A stretch of DNA of 64,000 bases from UBA2589 sp965223235 (GTDB lineage: Bacteria; Gemmatimonadota; Gemmatimonadetes; Longimicrobiales; Gaopeijiaceae), in the NCBI GenBank assembly GCA_965223235.1, contig CBDCVV010000005.1, positions 124,001 through 188,000 of the forward strand, read 5' to 3'. Positions 17,708-29,000 of this stretch are shown piece by piece. The stretch's first letter is position 1, and every line of letters starts with the position of its first letter. The notes below the pieces were generated by a model. It saw only the letters and a list, made by a program, of their open reading frames with translations, was not told where the DNA came from and searched no databases. The position numbers were made by a program, and so were the translations under genes.

Positions 17708-20700
17708 GTGACCGAAAACACCGCCTCCCGGCCGGCGGCCCCTATCGCCGTGGTCGGAATGGGGTGCCACTTCCCCAGCAAGTGCACGACCCCGAAGAAG
17801 TACTGGGAGTTTCTGCGCGATGGCAGGTGCGCAATCACGCGAATTCCAGAGTCGCGTTGGGACGTCGAGAAACTGTACGATCCGGATCCTCGCGCCCCGG
17901 GAAAGATGTATTCGCGCCACGGGGCGTTTCTGGATCAAGCTCCGGACCAGTTCGACGCATCCTTCTTCGGCATCTCTCCACATGAAGCTTGGCCGATCGA
18001 CCCAAGCCAGCGGCTCCTGCTGGAAGTCGCTTGGGAGAGCCTGGAGCACGCGGGCATTCCACCCCACTCCCTCGAAGGGAGCAAGACCGGTGTCTTCGCG
18101 GGCGTCGCAGATTCGGAGTACTTGGTAGAACAGTCGCGTTCTGGAACCCTTCTGGACTTCTCCGCTTATCACGCGCTCACGGCGCCGGCGTTCGGTGCGG
18201 GGCGCATCTCCTACCTACTCGGCTTGGAGGGCCCGGCGGTATCAATCGACACCGCGTGCTCATCTTCACTGGTCGCGACCCTGTTGGCGATCGAGAGCCT
18301 CCGCAACGGCGACAGCGATCTCGCCTTGGCTGGGGGTACGCATCTGATGCTGACCCCTGTTGCGTCGGCAGTCCTCTGCCGGATGACGGCACTATCGGTC
18401 TCGGGAAGATCCCGAGTCTTCGATGCGCAGGCGGACGGATTCGTTCGGGGTGAAGGCGCTGGAATGATCGTGCTCAAGCGGTTGGACGATGCCCTGGCCA
18501 ATGGCGACCGAGTCCTCGCCACGATCCTCGGGGGTGCCTGGAATCACGACGGTCGCAGCTCGTCGCTCGCTACCCCTAGACAGGCGTCCCAAGAGCGCGC
18601 GATCCGGGACGCGCTTCGGAACACGGGGTTGAAGGCCGCGGACATCGACTACATCGAGGCGCACGGGACAGGCACCCCGGTCGGCGACCCGATCGAAGCC
18701 ACCGCAATCGGCAACGCGCTCGCCCAGGACAGAGGTGATCGCGCGCCTCTCTGGGTGGGATCGGGAAAGACCAATATCGGCCACCTAGAGGCAGCGTCGG
18801 GCATCGCCGCGTTGATCAAAGTGGTGATGTCCCTCCAGAACGAAGAGATCCCGCCTCACATCAACTTCGACGAGCCTAGCCCGGATATCGAGTGGGATCG
18901 CTACCACATGTCGATCCCCTCCAAGCTCACTCCGTGGACCAGTGGTGGCAGGCCACGGGTCGCCAGCATCAACTCGTTTGGGCTAAGCGGTACCAACGCG
19001 CACATCATCCTGTCCGAGGGACGGTCCTCGCCGAACCGACCCGCTCCCTCCGGTCGGTATTACCTCCTTCCGGTTTCAGCTCGCACGCCCGACGCACTCC
19101 GCGCAATATCCCATCGGTACGGTCGGGCTTTGGAAGAGCGTCCTGAGCTGGAACTACGCGACGCCTGCTACACCGCTGCCGTGGGCCGCAACCATGACCG
19201 GAAGCGCCTCGCCGTGGTCGGCGAGACGCGTGAAGAAGTGGTCTCCGGACTCCGAAACCACTCCGACAAGGCTGGGAAAGCATCTCCGATCGAGAGTGAC
19301 AGTGTCGCCTTTCTCTTCACGGGTCAGGGTGCACAGTACCCCGGAATGGCGAGAGGGCTCTTCGACTCCAACACGCTCTTCCGCGCGGCTCTCACGGAGT
19401 GCGACGAAATCCTCGCGGATCATCTAGAGCACCGGTTGCTCGATTTGCTGTACGACGAGAGCCTGGCTTCCCTGATCAGTCGCACCGAGTACACACAGCC
19501 GGCGATGGTCGCGATCGAGCTTGCTCTCGTAGAGGTCTGGCGGTCCTGGGGTATCCACCCAACGCACGTGTTGGGGCACAGCCTCGGAGAGTACTCCGCG
19601 GCCGTGGCGGCCAAGGTCATGACGCGAGAGACAGCTCTGCGGTTGGTCGCGCTCCGTGGAGCGATGATGCGCGACCTGACCAAGCCCGGGGCGATGCGCG
19701 TAGCCTTCGCCGATGAGGGCGCCGTCCGCGCGGCCGTGGACAAGGTCGAAGGCGTCTCGATCGCGGCGGTGAACGGCCCGACGAACACCGTCCTCTCGGC
19801 CTCATTCGAGGTAATGGATGAAACAGAGGCCCGATTGGATGAAGCGGGAATCGGCTCGCAGGCTCTAGAGGTGTCCCACGCATTCCATTCCGCACTCATG
19901 GACCCCATGCTCGAGCCGTTCCGCGATGCGGTCGCCGCCGTCCGACTCGAGTCACCGGCGTTGGCGATGGTCTCGAACCTCACCGGCCGCGTGGGAGAGG
20001 CTTCGCGCCTGACCTCGCCGACGTACTGGAGCCAACACGTTCGCGAGGCTGTGCGCTTCGCCGACTCGATCTCCACCCTGGAGGACGCGGGAGTCCGCAC
20101 CTTCGTCGAGATCGGTCCGCATCCGACCCTCCTCGGTATGGCCGGCCTCAATCTCTCCCGAGCCGGTGGGCTGCTCGTCCCCTCGTTGCGGCGTGGGCAA
20201 CCGGATGAGCGTCAGCTTCTGGAGGCGGCAGCGGCCATGTACGAAGCCGGTCACGACCTCGACTGGCACTCCGTCCCCACGGACAAGGATGGTCGCGTAG
20301 CGACCTTGCCGAACTATCCGTTCCAACGTCGACGTCATTGGTACCCCACGGACGGCACGGGATTCGAGGTCGGCCGTGGTGTTGTGGCGGTGCGGCCGAC
20401 CGATGACGTCCAACACCCGCTCTTGGGGACTCGGCTGAGGTCTCCAGACCTGCACGGCGTCTCCTTTCAATCTCTGTTGCTCCCGTCGCAGCCTCGTTTC
20501 CTCGGTAGTTATCGGGTGCGGTCGAACTACTTCGTTCCCGAGGCAGCTCTGGTCGAGATGGCACACGCCGGCGCCCGACACGGTCTTCGTTGGCAGGACT
20601 TCATCATCGAAGACCTCCGCTTCGACGCGCCGCTGGCGATCCCGAAGAAGGACGGACGAATCTGCCAGGTCATTTTATCGGATGGAGCAGAAGGCCTCGC

Positions 20701-23086
20701 CAAGGCGCGCGTGGTGAGCATCGCCCGCTCCGGGTCCGGGAACCCACGATGGATCACCCATCTCTCCGCTACCGTGCGACGTTCCGGGCACCAGCGCCGC
20801 GACCATGAGCTATCCGACCTCGATTGGTCTGCCCTCCGAGAGCGCTGTTCCCTGGACGTGTCGGCCGACACGCTGTACGACGTGTTCAAGGCAGAAGGCC
20901 TACGACTAGGCGACTTCTTCAAGCCGATTCAGAGGCTCTCCGTGGGCGAAAGCGAAGCTCTGACCGAAGTCCGCCTAGTGGACGCCCTCAGCCACGAATC
21001 AAACCAGTACACGGTGCATCCGGCTCTGCTCCAATCCGTGTTCCAGACGGCGCGGGCAGTCGATACCCTGGATGAGGACACGCCTGGAGGGGAAGTCTCG
21101 CTCGTTTCCGTGGGAAGCAGCTGGATCGGGCCCATGGCAGGCTCCGGGAGTCAGGTGTACGCTCGCTCAACTCCGCACGGTGACCAGCTTCGTGTTGACG
21201 TTGTTCTCGCTGACGCTGAGGACCGCACGGTCGCACGTTTCCAGGACGTCGTTCTGGAGCGCCGACGCATTGCGGATCGAGTCATCGCAGAGGACGAATG
21301 GAGCCACGGGGTCTATTGGCACCGCCGAGCAACAACACCGTCCGACTTCGACGCGCACGGACACTGGCTGATCGTCAACGGAAACGACTCCCTGGCTGCC
21401 GACCTCGCCAGCGCGCTCGCCGAGCTCGGCGGGACGCCCCATCTCGTCCCTTCGAATGATCAATCCGCATCCGAGATCGTGGAGGGACTCCGGGACGCGG
21501 GAGTCGACCGACTCCGTGGGGTGGTGCACGCCGCTGGGGTGTATGACACCGCAACGCCGAGCGGCGGTGACCAGCGGCTGGAGATCGCTCTCGACCTCGT
21601 CGAGGGTACAGTCGACTTCCTCAAGGCCCTCGCCAACCGCGACGTGCTCGACGGACCGTTTTGGATGTTGACTCGAGGAGCTACCGATGTGAGCTCGACG
21701 AACGAGCCTCGATGCCTGGAGTCCGCATGCCTGTGGGGACTTCTCTCCGTGGCTCGGTCCGAATTCATGAATCTCGATGTCCGTGTCCTGGACCTCGAGC
21801 CCGCTTCAAGCCAGCCCGCACTCCAATCCGTACTCGACGAGCTCGCTCACGGCGATGACGAGACTCGGGTGGCCTATCGCGGTGGCGACCGGCACCTCGC
21901 CCGCCTCGAGCCATTCCGCGGCACCGGACCGACCCGTGATCAAGTTGTCCGCCCGGACGGAGCATACCTGGTAACGGGTGGCTTGGGCTGGATCGGTCGC
22001 GCGGTTGCGCACTGGCTCTTTCGTCAGGGCGCCGGCCTCGTGGTCCTCAACGCACGTCGAGCACCCGACCGTGACACATCGGCATGGATTCAGTCTCTCC
22101 GCAACGACGGCCACCGGGTCGAGGTGATCTTGGGGGATGTCGCCGAGTCGGCCCAAGTGGATCGACTGTTCGAAGATATCGACCGACTCGATATGCCTCT
22201 CGCCGGCGTCTTCCATGCGGCCGGAGCGATCAACCGGAAGGTCCTGTCTACGTTGTCCCGAGAGGACGCTAGGACACCGATGGCGGCTAAGATCGCCGGC
22301 AGTTGGCACCTTCACCGGCACACGTGTGAGCGGTCGCTCGACCTATTCGTCCTGTTTGGTTCCGCGGGGGCACTGTTAGGACGCTCGACCCAGGGTGCGT
22401 ATGCAGCAGCCAATGCCTATCTACCCGCGCTAGCCGCCTTACGGCGGGATCTCGAGTTGCCCGCGACGTGTGTCGAATGGGGCCTGTGGGGTGGAGGCGG
22501 GATGCTCGGCGTGGTGCAGGAGAGGGAACTGGAGGTTATGGCCGACGCGGGCATGGCGTTGCTATCGCCGGAACCGGCGATGTCGGTGCTCGAGGAGCAC
22601 TTACGGGAGTCAACGGACCGGGTCACAATCGCGGCCTTCGACTGGGCGAACATGAGCGCAGCTGCAGCAGGTCTCACCGTAGAGCCGTTTCTATCCGAGC
22701 TGGTCGAGACCCTGGAGAGAGAGATCGATGTCGACGCCGGATCCGTCCGAGCCTTGTTGGAGGAACTCGCGGCCACCGATCCCGAAGAGCGAGAAGAGCG
22801 TCTGGCCGAGCTCATTTGCAGCCAGATCGCGGAGGTGATGGGAGTCGCGACAGCAGACGTACCCCGGGATCAGGATGCTCGATTGAGTGGCTTAGACTCG
22901 CTAATGGCACTTGATCTGCGCCACCGTCTCGAGGCCAGCGTGGGGCTCACCATGCCACCGCCCGGCCCTTTTGGGTCGCTTAGCCCCAACGCTCTCGCGA
23001 AGACGCTCGCCGAGGGCATTCCGGAGGCTCTCGAGCAGCCCGCGGAGGAGTCCGAAGAGGCGGAATGGACTGAAGGTGAAATATGA
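17708..23086 (+). CDS. Type I polyketide synthase, KS-AT-DH(degenerate)-KR-ACP
   Basis: Start set at GTG 17708, because the longer frame from 17633 passes through the terminator; this gives 1792 residues. KS: Cys184 in DTACSSS, His319 in EAHGTGT, His359 in NIGHLEA. AT: Ser625 in GHSLGEYS with HAFHS at 724-728, which favours malonyl-CoA. DH region from 903: the catalytic His of HxxxGxxxxP is Tyr935 (YRVRSNYFVP) and the catalytic Asp of HPALLD is Gln1109 (HPALLQ), so it is probably inactive. KR: GGLGWIG at 1424-1430, Ser1552, Tyr1565 in GAYAAAN. ACP: Ser1731 in GLDSLMA. There is no loading module, ER, methyltransferase or thioesterase. The acidic C-terminal tail (EEAEWTEGEI) resembles the short linear partners of TubC-type docking domains, one of which starts the next protein. 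Its stop overlaps the NRPS start (ATGA). Expected action: one malonyl extension and ketoreduction, leaving a beta-hydroxyl. Confidence 0.93.
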   Translation: MTENTASRPAAPIAVVGMGCHFPSKCTTPKKYWEFLRDGRCAITRIPESRWDVEKLYDPDPRAPGKMYSRHGAFLDQAPDQFDASFFGISPHEAWPIDPSQRLLLEVAWESLEHAGIPPHSLEGSKTGVFAGVADSEYLVEQSRSGTLLDFSAYHALTAPAFGAGRISYLLGLEGPAVSIDTACSSSLVATLLAIESLRNGDSDLALAGGTHLMLTPVASAVLCRMTALSVSGRSRVFDAQADGFVRGEGAGMIVLKRLDDALANGDRVLATILGGAWNHDGRSSSLATPRQASQERAIRDALRNTGLKAADIDYIEAHGTGTPVGDPIEATAIGNALAQDRGDRAPLWVGSGKTNIGHLEAASGIAALIKVVMSLQNEEIPPHINFDEPSPDIEWDRYHMSIPSKLTPWTSGGRPRVASINSFGLSGTNAHIILSEGRSSPNRPAPSGRYYLLPVSARTPDALRAISHRYGRALEERPELELRDACYTAAVGRNHDRKRLAVVGETREEVVSGLRNHSDKAGKASPIESDSVAFLFTGQGAQYPGMARGLFDSNTLFRAALTECDEILADHLEHRLLDLLYDESLASLISRTEYTQPAMVAIELALVEVWRSWGIHPTHVLGHSLGEYSAAVAAKVMTRETALRLVALRGAMMRDLTKPGAMRVAFADEGAVRAAVDKVEGVSIAAVNGPTNTVLSASFEVMDETEARLDEAGIGSQALEVSHAFHSALMDPMLEPFRDAVAAVRLESPALAMVSNLTGRVGEASRLTSPTYWSQHVREAVRFADSISTLEDAGVRTFVEIGPHPTLLGMAGLNLSRAGGLLVPSLRRGQPDERQLLEAAAAMYEAGHDLDWHSVPTDKDGRVATLPNYPFQRRRHWYPTDGTGFEVGRGVVAVRPTDDVQHPLLGTRLRSPDLHGVSFQSLLLPSQPRFLGSYRVRSNYFVPEAALVEMAHAGARHGLRWQDFIIEDLRFDAPLAIPKKDGRICQVILSDGAEGLAKARVVSIARSGSGNPRWITHLSATVRRSGHQRRDHELSDLDWSALRERCSLDVSADTLYDVFKAEGLRLGDFFKPIQRLSVGESEALTEVRLVDALSHESNQYTVHPALLQSVFQTARAVDTLDEDTPGGEVSLVSVGSSWIGPMAGSGSQVYARSTPHGDQLRVDVVLADAEDRTVARFQDVVLERRRIADRVIAEDEWSHGVYWHRRATTPSDFDAHGHWLIVNGNDSLAADLASALAELGGTPHLVPSNDQSASEIVEGLRDAGVDRLRGVVHAAGVYDTATPSGGDQRLEIALDLVEGTVDFLKALANRDVLDGPFWMLTRGATDVSSTNEPRCLESACLWGLLSVARSEFMNLDVRVLDLEPASSQPALQSVLDELAHGDDETRVAYRGGDRHLARLEPFRGTGPTRDQVVRPDGAYLVTGGLGWIGRAVAHWLFRQGAGLVVLNARRAPDRDTSAWIQSLRNDGHRVEVILGDVAESAQVDRLFEDIDRLDMPLAGVFHAAGAINRKVLSTLSREDARTPMAAKIAGSWHLHRHTCERSLDLFVLFGSAGALLGRSTQGAYAAANAYLPALAALRRDLELPATCVEWGLWGGGGMLGVVQERELEVMADAGMALLSPEPAMSVLEEHLRESTDRVTIAAFDWANMSAAAAGLTVEPFLSELVETLEREIDVDAGSVRALLEELAATDPEEREERLAELICSQIAEVMGVATADVPRDQDARLSGLDSLMALDLRHRLEASVGLTMPPPGPFGSLSPNALAKTLAEGIPEALEQPAEESEEAEWTEGEI

Positions 23087-26000
23087 GCGACGGGTCGCCT
23101 CCGCCGGACTTCACCGCAGCTCTGCTGGCCCGCGTACGGGGTCGTGGAATCGAGCTTTGGGTGGAAGGGACGCGTTTGCGATTCCGGACGCCGAGAGGAT
23201 CCCTCCCAGCTGACCTGAAGTCGGAGCTCGCAGCACATCGAGCACAGATCGCCGACGCCCTTCGAAACGAAGCGAAGAGCGCGAAGCGACATGAAGCAAT
23301 GGCACCGAATCAGGTGGGTATCTGGCACGCTCAGCGACTGCACCCTCGAACAACGGCATACAACCTGGGTTTGGCAACGAGGCTTCCGAGTGGCCTCCTC
23401 GAAGGGCACCTCGAGGAGGCCCTGCAAACGGTAGTGGACCGCCACGACACTCTTCGCACCGACTACCCCGAGATCGAGGGGATGCCAGTGCGTCGCATCG
23501 TCGGTTACCGCTCGTTCCAAATGGCACATGCCCATGTGTCCGAGGATAGCGACCTGCGCACTGCCCTAAGGGAAACGGCTCTCGAGCCCTTCGACCTTGA
23601 AGGCGGGAGCCTCTTCCGGGTTACGCTCGTCCACGACGGCGACCAGGCGATCCTACTTATCGTGGCCCACCATCTCGTCCTCGATGGTTTGTCGCTTCAG
23701 ATGCTCAGTCGGGAGATCGCCGACGTATACGCCGCCTTGTCGACAGGGAATACGCCCACTCCCAGTCGATCCCAGCGTGACGCGTACGACGGCTGGGCCC
23801 GTGACAAGGTGTCCTGGACCACTGAGATGGACGAAGAGGCATCCACCTTTTGGGTCGATCAGCTCTCGCCTCGCCCGCCGCACCTGGCGCTCCCACTCGA
23901 TGAGCCTGCTAGACCCACGGCACCGCCGCGTGGAGCGACCGTCACGAGGCATTGCAGCCCGGAGTGCACTGCGAAAGTCATCGAGTTTACCCGACGACAA
24001 GGGCATTCCGCGTTCGTTGGTCTCTTGTCGGCCTATCACATTTTCTTGCACCGCCTTACAGGGGCGGACGACCTGATCGTGGGAACTCCCGTCCACGGTC
24101 GCTCCCTTGCACAGCACGTCCCCGTGCTGGGCCATTTGGTGAACGTGATCCCGGTCCGCATGCGCAACTTCCGCGACGCAACCTACACGGACGTGATGAC
24201 CCGGATTAGCGAGCGACTTCGGTCCGTGGCCCCTTATGAGGACTACCCGCTGCCCAGGATCACTTGGGCTCTGGGGGAGGCGACAGGGGATCGAGAACAC
24301 CCGGTGCGCACCTTCTTCGCACTCCAAGATCTCCAATCGTTCTCACAATTGCGCGACTCCACGAAGCTCCATGCCCTCGAGGAAGTGCCGTTCGATCACC
24401 TCGAAGGACAGTTCCCGGTGGCCTTGGATGTGTATCACGAGGACGGGCGGTTCCGCTGCGCGTGGCGGTATGATGCCAACGTGCTCCACTCAAAGACCGT
24501 CAGCACTTGGGCCGATGTGTTCATGGGCCTCTTGGAAGACCTGCCGGGGTCACCAGACCAGGCGATCTCTCGCGTGCCCTTGCGCGCACGGGAAGCTCGA
24601 AGCGAGTTGACCGGACCGGCCCGCGAGAGCCCGACATCCGTGGTGCACCGCATCTCACAACAGTCACTCGACACGCCGGAGCGCCTTGCTGTCGAGGCCC
24701 CTGACGGCACCTACTCCTACCGCGAAGTCATGGACGTCGCCGCACGGGTGGCGGCATCTCTAGCGGAGCGAGGGGTTGAGGAAGGCGATCGTATCGCCAT
24801 CCTCCTGACTCGGGGTCGCGACATGATCCCCTCGCTCCTTGGTGTGCTCGGCGCCGGCTGCTCGTTCGTGCCGCTCGATCCCGCGCTACCTCCAGAGCGC
24901 CTGCGGTCGATGGTACTGGATTCAGAAGCCAGAGCACTCGTCTCCGATCGAGAGCTCTCGGCCCGCCTAGCGCTGTCCGTGCCTCTCGTCGAAGTCGACG
25001 ACCTGTCCCATCTGCGCGCAACGCTCGTCGACCCTGATCCCGCGAGCGAGGCGTACGCGATCTATACCTCCGGTTCCACCGGAACTCCCAAGGCTGTCCG
25101 CGTACCCCACCGCGCCCTGTCGAACCTTCTCGGCTCGATGCGTGAGACACCGGGCATGGGGCCCGAAGACGTCCTTCTCGCGGTTACGACACTCTCGTTC
25201 GACATCGCGACACTCGAGCTTTTTCTGCCCCTCATGGTCGGCGCTCGAGTCGTGATCGCCTCCGATTCGGAGGCTCGTGATGCTGTGCAGCTCGCTCGCC
25301 GAATCGAGACCTCGGGTGTGTCGGTCCTCCAGACGACGCCGTCACGATGGCGTCTCTTACTCATGGACGGATGGCAAGGGGACCTCAAGCTGAAGGCCCT
25401 GTCCGGAGGTGAGGCGCTGCCACGGGCGCTAGGGGAGGAGCTGCTTCCCAAGGTGGGCGAGCTATGGAACATGTACGGCCCCACCGAGACGACGGTGTGG
25501 TCGACGGTAGCCAGGGTCGAATCGGGTCAGCCGATACGACTCGGACAGCCAATCGCCAACACGACGACGGCCGTCGTCGACACAGAGGGGAACACTCTCC
25601 CGCTGGGCTTCGCGGGTGAGCTCAAGATCTCCGGCGACGGGGTGGCCCTCGGGTACCATGGCAGACCCGAGCTGACCGCGTCTCGTTTCCGGACAGAGGT
25701 CGATTCGGAAAGCGAAACATCGTACTTCACGGGCGACCTCGCCCGACAACGACATGACGGGTCTCTCGAGTTCCTCGGCCGCATCGATGATCAGGTCAAA
25801 GTTCGTGGGTTTCGAATCGAACCGGGCGAGGTCGAGTCTGCACTTCAAGGTGTGGACGAGATCGGTCAGGCTCTCGTCGCGGTTCGCCCAAACGAGGAGG
25901 ACGGGTCAGTTCTGGTCGCAGGGGTCGTGTTAGTCGATGGGAGCACCGACTTCCGCCCGGACCTGGCTGCGCGAGAGCTGCGGGAACGCCTGCCAGAGTA

Positions 26001-29000
26001 CATGGTGCCGTCCGAGTGGCATGTACTCCCCGAGCTCCCATCGACCACGAGCGGCAAGGCCGATCGACGAGCCCTTCTTGACCGACAGGCCCTCGAAGGC
26101 GCCACGGTCACCGCAAGCTCGACGCCCGCATCGGCCAACGCTCGGAACGCTGAAGAGGAGATTCTTGTCGACATCTGGCGCCAGGTGCTCGGTCGTTTCC
26201 ACATCGGAGTGCACGACGACTTCTTCCGACTCGGGGGCCACAGCCTGACGGCAACCATGGTCGTGGCCCGCGTGCGAAAGACCTTTGGCGTAGAACTACC
26301 CCTCAGTCGTCTGCTACAACAACCGACCGTTGCCGCTACCGCCGATTGGATTCGGACGGCTTCGCGAACGCCGACGACTCCCCCGCTCCGTGCCTACGGT
26401 GAGACGGACGGAGTCCTGTCGTATTCGCAAGAACGGATGTGGTTCCTCCAGCAAATCTCGCCCGAAGACACTTCGTACAATCTCGCGACCGGGATCTGGA
26501 TGGCCGGTCGCCTCGACCGTGAAAGATTGCTGCAGGCGGTGGAAGAGGTCGAGCGCCGACACGACATCCTTCGGAGCCGTTTTCCGGCGACGGACGGACG
26601 GGCCACCCAAGTGGTGGGATCCCCGGGCAACTTCGGGACCTTGTTCGAGGAGCTCCCACGCGGATCCTCGCCCTCAGAAGCGATCCGGATTGCGACCGAC
26701 GAATTGTACCGACCGTACGACCTCGCTACGGACCCTCCTCTGCGTGTCGTGTGCGTCGGAGTTGGCGAGAGCGAAGAGTTGCTGGCCGTGGGTATGCATC
26801 ACGTCGCTGGGGATCAGACGTCGTTCGAGATTCTACTGGCAGAGGTGGTGCAGCTCTACTCGAGCAATGCCGTGACAGCTGGCCTCCCCCCGCTAAAGCT
26901 CACCTATCGAGACTTTGCGCGATGGCAACGCGACAACGCGGGCCACGGCTCCGGCACAGAGTCGCTGGAGTACTGGCGGTCGCAGCTGGATGGGTTGATC
27001 CCGCTCGACGTCCCGGGAGATCGCCAACGTCCTTCGGTCCGCGGCCACGCGGGAGCACGAGCGTCTATACCGATCCCACCCGGAATGTTGACGGGTATCT
27101 CGGAGCTGGCCGTCCGGGGCGGCGCGACCGAATTCATGGTGCTGCTCGTGGCCTTCAAGGTCCTCCTCTACTCGCGGACGCGCCGCACCGACCTCGCCGT
27201 GGGAGTCCCCACGGCCCACCGAGACCACGAAGACCTAGAAGGGCTCGTCGGCACCTTCGTAAACACTCTCGTTCACCGGAACGATCTCTCTGGCAACCCT
27301 TCGTTTCTTGAAGCCCTGGACCGAGTGAAGAGCACTGCGATCGAGGCGCTGGCTCACCAAAGCATCCCTTTCGAGTACCTCGTGCGCGAACTCAAGCCAA
27401 GTCGCGATCCGAGCCGGACGCCGCTTGTTCAAGTCCTCTTCAACGTCGCCCGGCTCGATACCGCGCGGCATCGACTTCCTGGGATCGACACACGGCCCGC
27501 CACCCTACCAGTCCCCTCGGCTCAGTTTGATCTAACGCTGTTCCCCGAGATCCACGCCCGACGCCAGGCGGTCGATCTCGTGTACTCGACCGAGCTCTTC
27601 GACAAAGCCACCGCAAGTGCGATGCTCGAGCAGTACGAAGAGATTCTTGAGCGGGCGATCGCTGATCCCAACCTGCGGCTTTCGGACCTCGCACAGCCGA
27701 GTCGAGCTGAGCGTTGGGCCGTCTTGGACGAGTGGAACCGCACGGAGTCCGAGGCACCGCTGACGTCGGTGCTTTCGGCCGTGCGAGAGCGGGCGAAACG
27801 AGTCCCGCAAGACCTCGCGGTCGTTGGAGTCACCGGTAGCTGGAGCTGGTCTGGCCTGGCAGAAGCCATGGATGCGGTGGCCTACGAGCTACGGGCTCGG
27901 GGAGTGGGCCCTGGTGACCGGGTCGGAGTCGCCCTTCCTCGAGACCGAGACCTAGTGAGCACCTTGCTTGGTATCTGGAGCGTCGGCGCGGCATACGTAC
28001 CGCTCGATCCCAGCTACCCCTCTACGCGACTCGAGTGGATGGCCTCTGATGCGAAGCTGTCCGCCGTGTTCGCTCGAGAAGCGTTCCCGTGGATCGGCGA
28101 ACTCCCCCGCATCGACTCGATCGGGACCGTGGGCTCCGAAGACCGAGGCGACGACCACGCCCCCGGTTCCGACGAGGTCGCATATCTGATCTACACCTCG
28201 GGTTCCACAGGCCAACCGAAGGGTGTCGAGGTTCGCCAAGGGGCCGTCGCAAACTTCTTGGCTGCGATGGCGAAGAGACCTGGGCTGACGGCCCAGGACC
28301 GGCTGCTCGCGATCACCACGATCTCCTTCGACATCTCGGTCCTCGAGCTCTTCTTGCCACTGGTGGTGGGATCGAAGCTGATCATCGCCACCGAGGACGA
28401 AGCGGCGGACGGCTTCCAGCTCGCCCGTCTGATCGATCACCACGACGTAACAGTGTTGCAGGCAACTCCTTCCACATGGCGGCTCCTGCTCTCGGCGGGC
28501 TGGGCCGGGAAGGACGACCTCACCTGCTTCTGCGGTGGCGAAGCCCTGACCCGTGAGCTCGCAGACCAACTGCTCGGCCGATCCGGGGCCTTGTGGAACA
28601 TGTACGGGCCCACCGAGACCACGGTCTGGTCCACGGTTGCCGAAATCACCTCGAGCTCGTCGATCGACATTGGTACGCCCATCGACAACACGTGCATCTA
28701 TGTAGTCGACTCCGCGCTAGAAATCGTTCCGGTCGGGGTCCCGGGCGAGCTCTTGATCGGGGGCGACGGGGTGGCGTGCGGGTACCTCCACCAACCGCAG
28801 CTCACCGCGGAACGATTTATCGAGAGTCCGTTCCGGCCTGGAGATCGACTCTACCGAACAGGCGATCTCGCCCGATATCGGAGGGATGGTTCTCTTGAGC
28901 ATCTCGGACGTCTCGACACTCAGGTCAAAGTACGGGGACATCGAGTCGAGCTCGAAGAAGTCGAGGCGCGGCTCAGGGAGCATGCCCGGGTGAGAGATGC

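Noticed and set aside
16958..18172. 404-codon minus-strand open frame across the transferase and PKS start
   Set aside because: It is the antisense of two recognised genes and crosses a terminator; its translation is Arg/His-rich without motifs.
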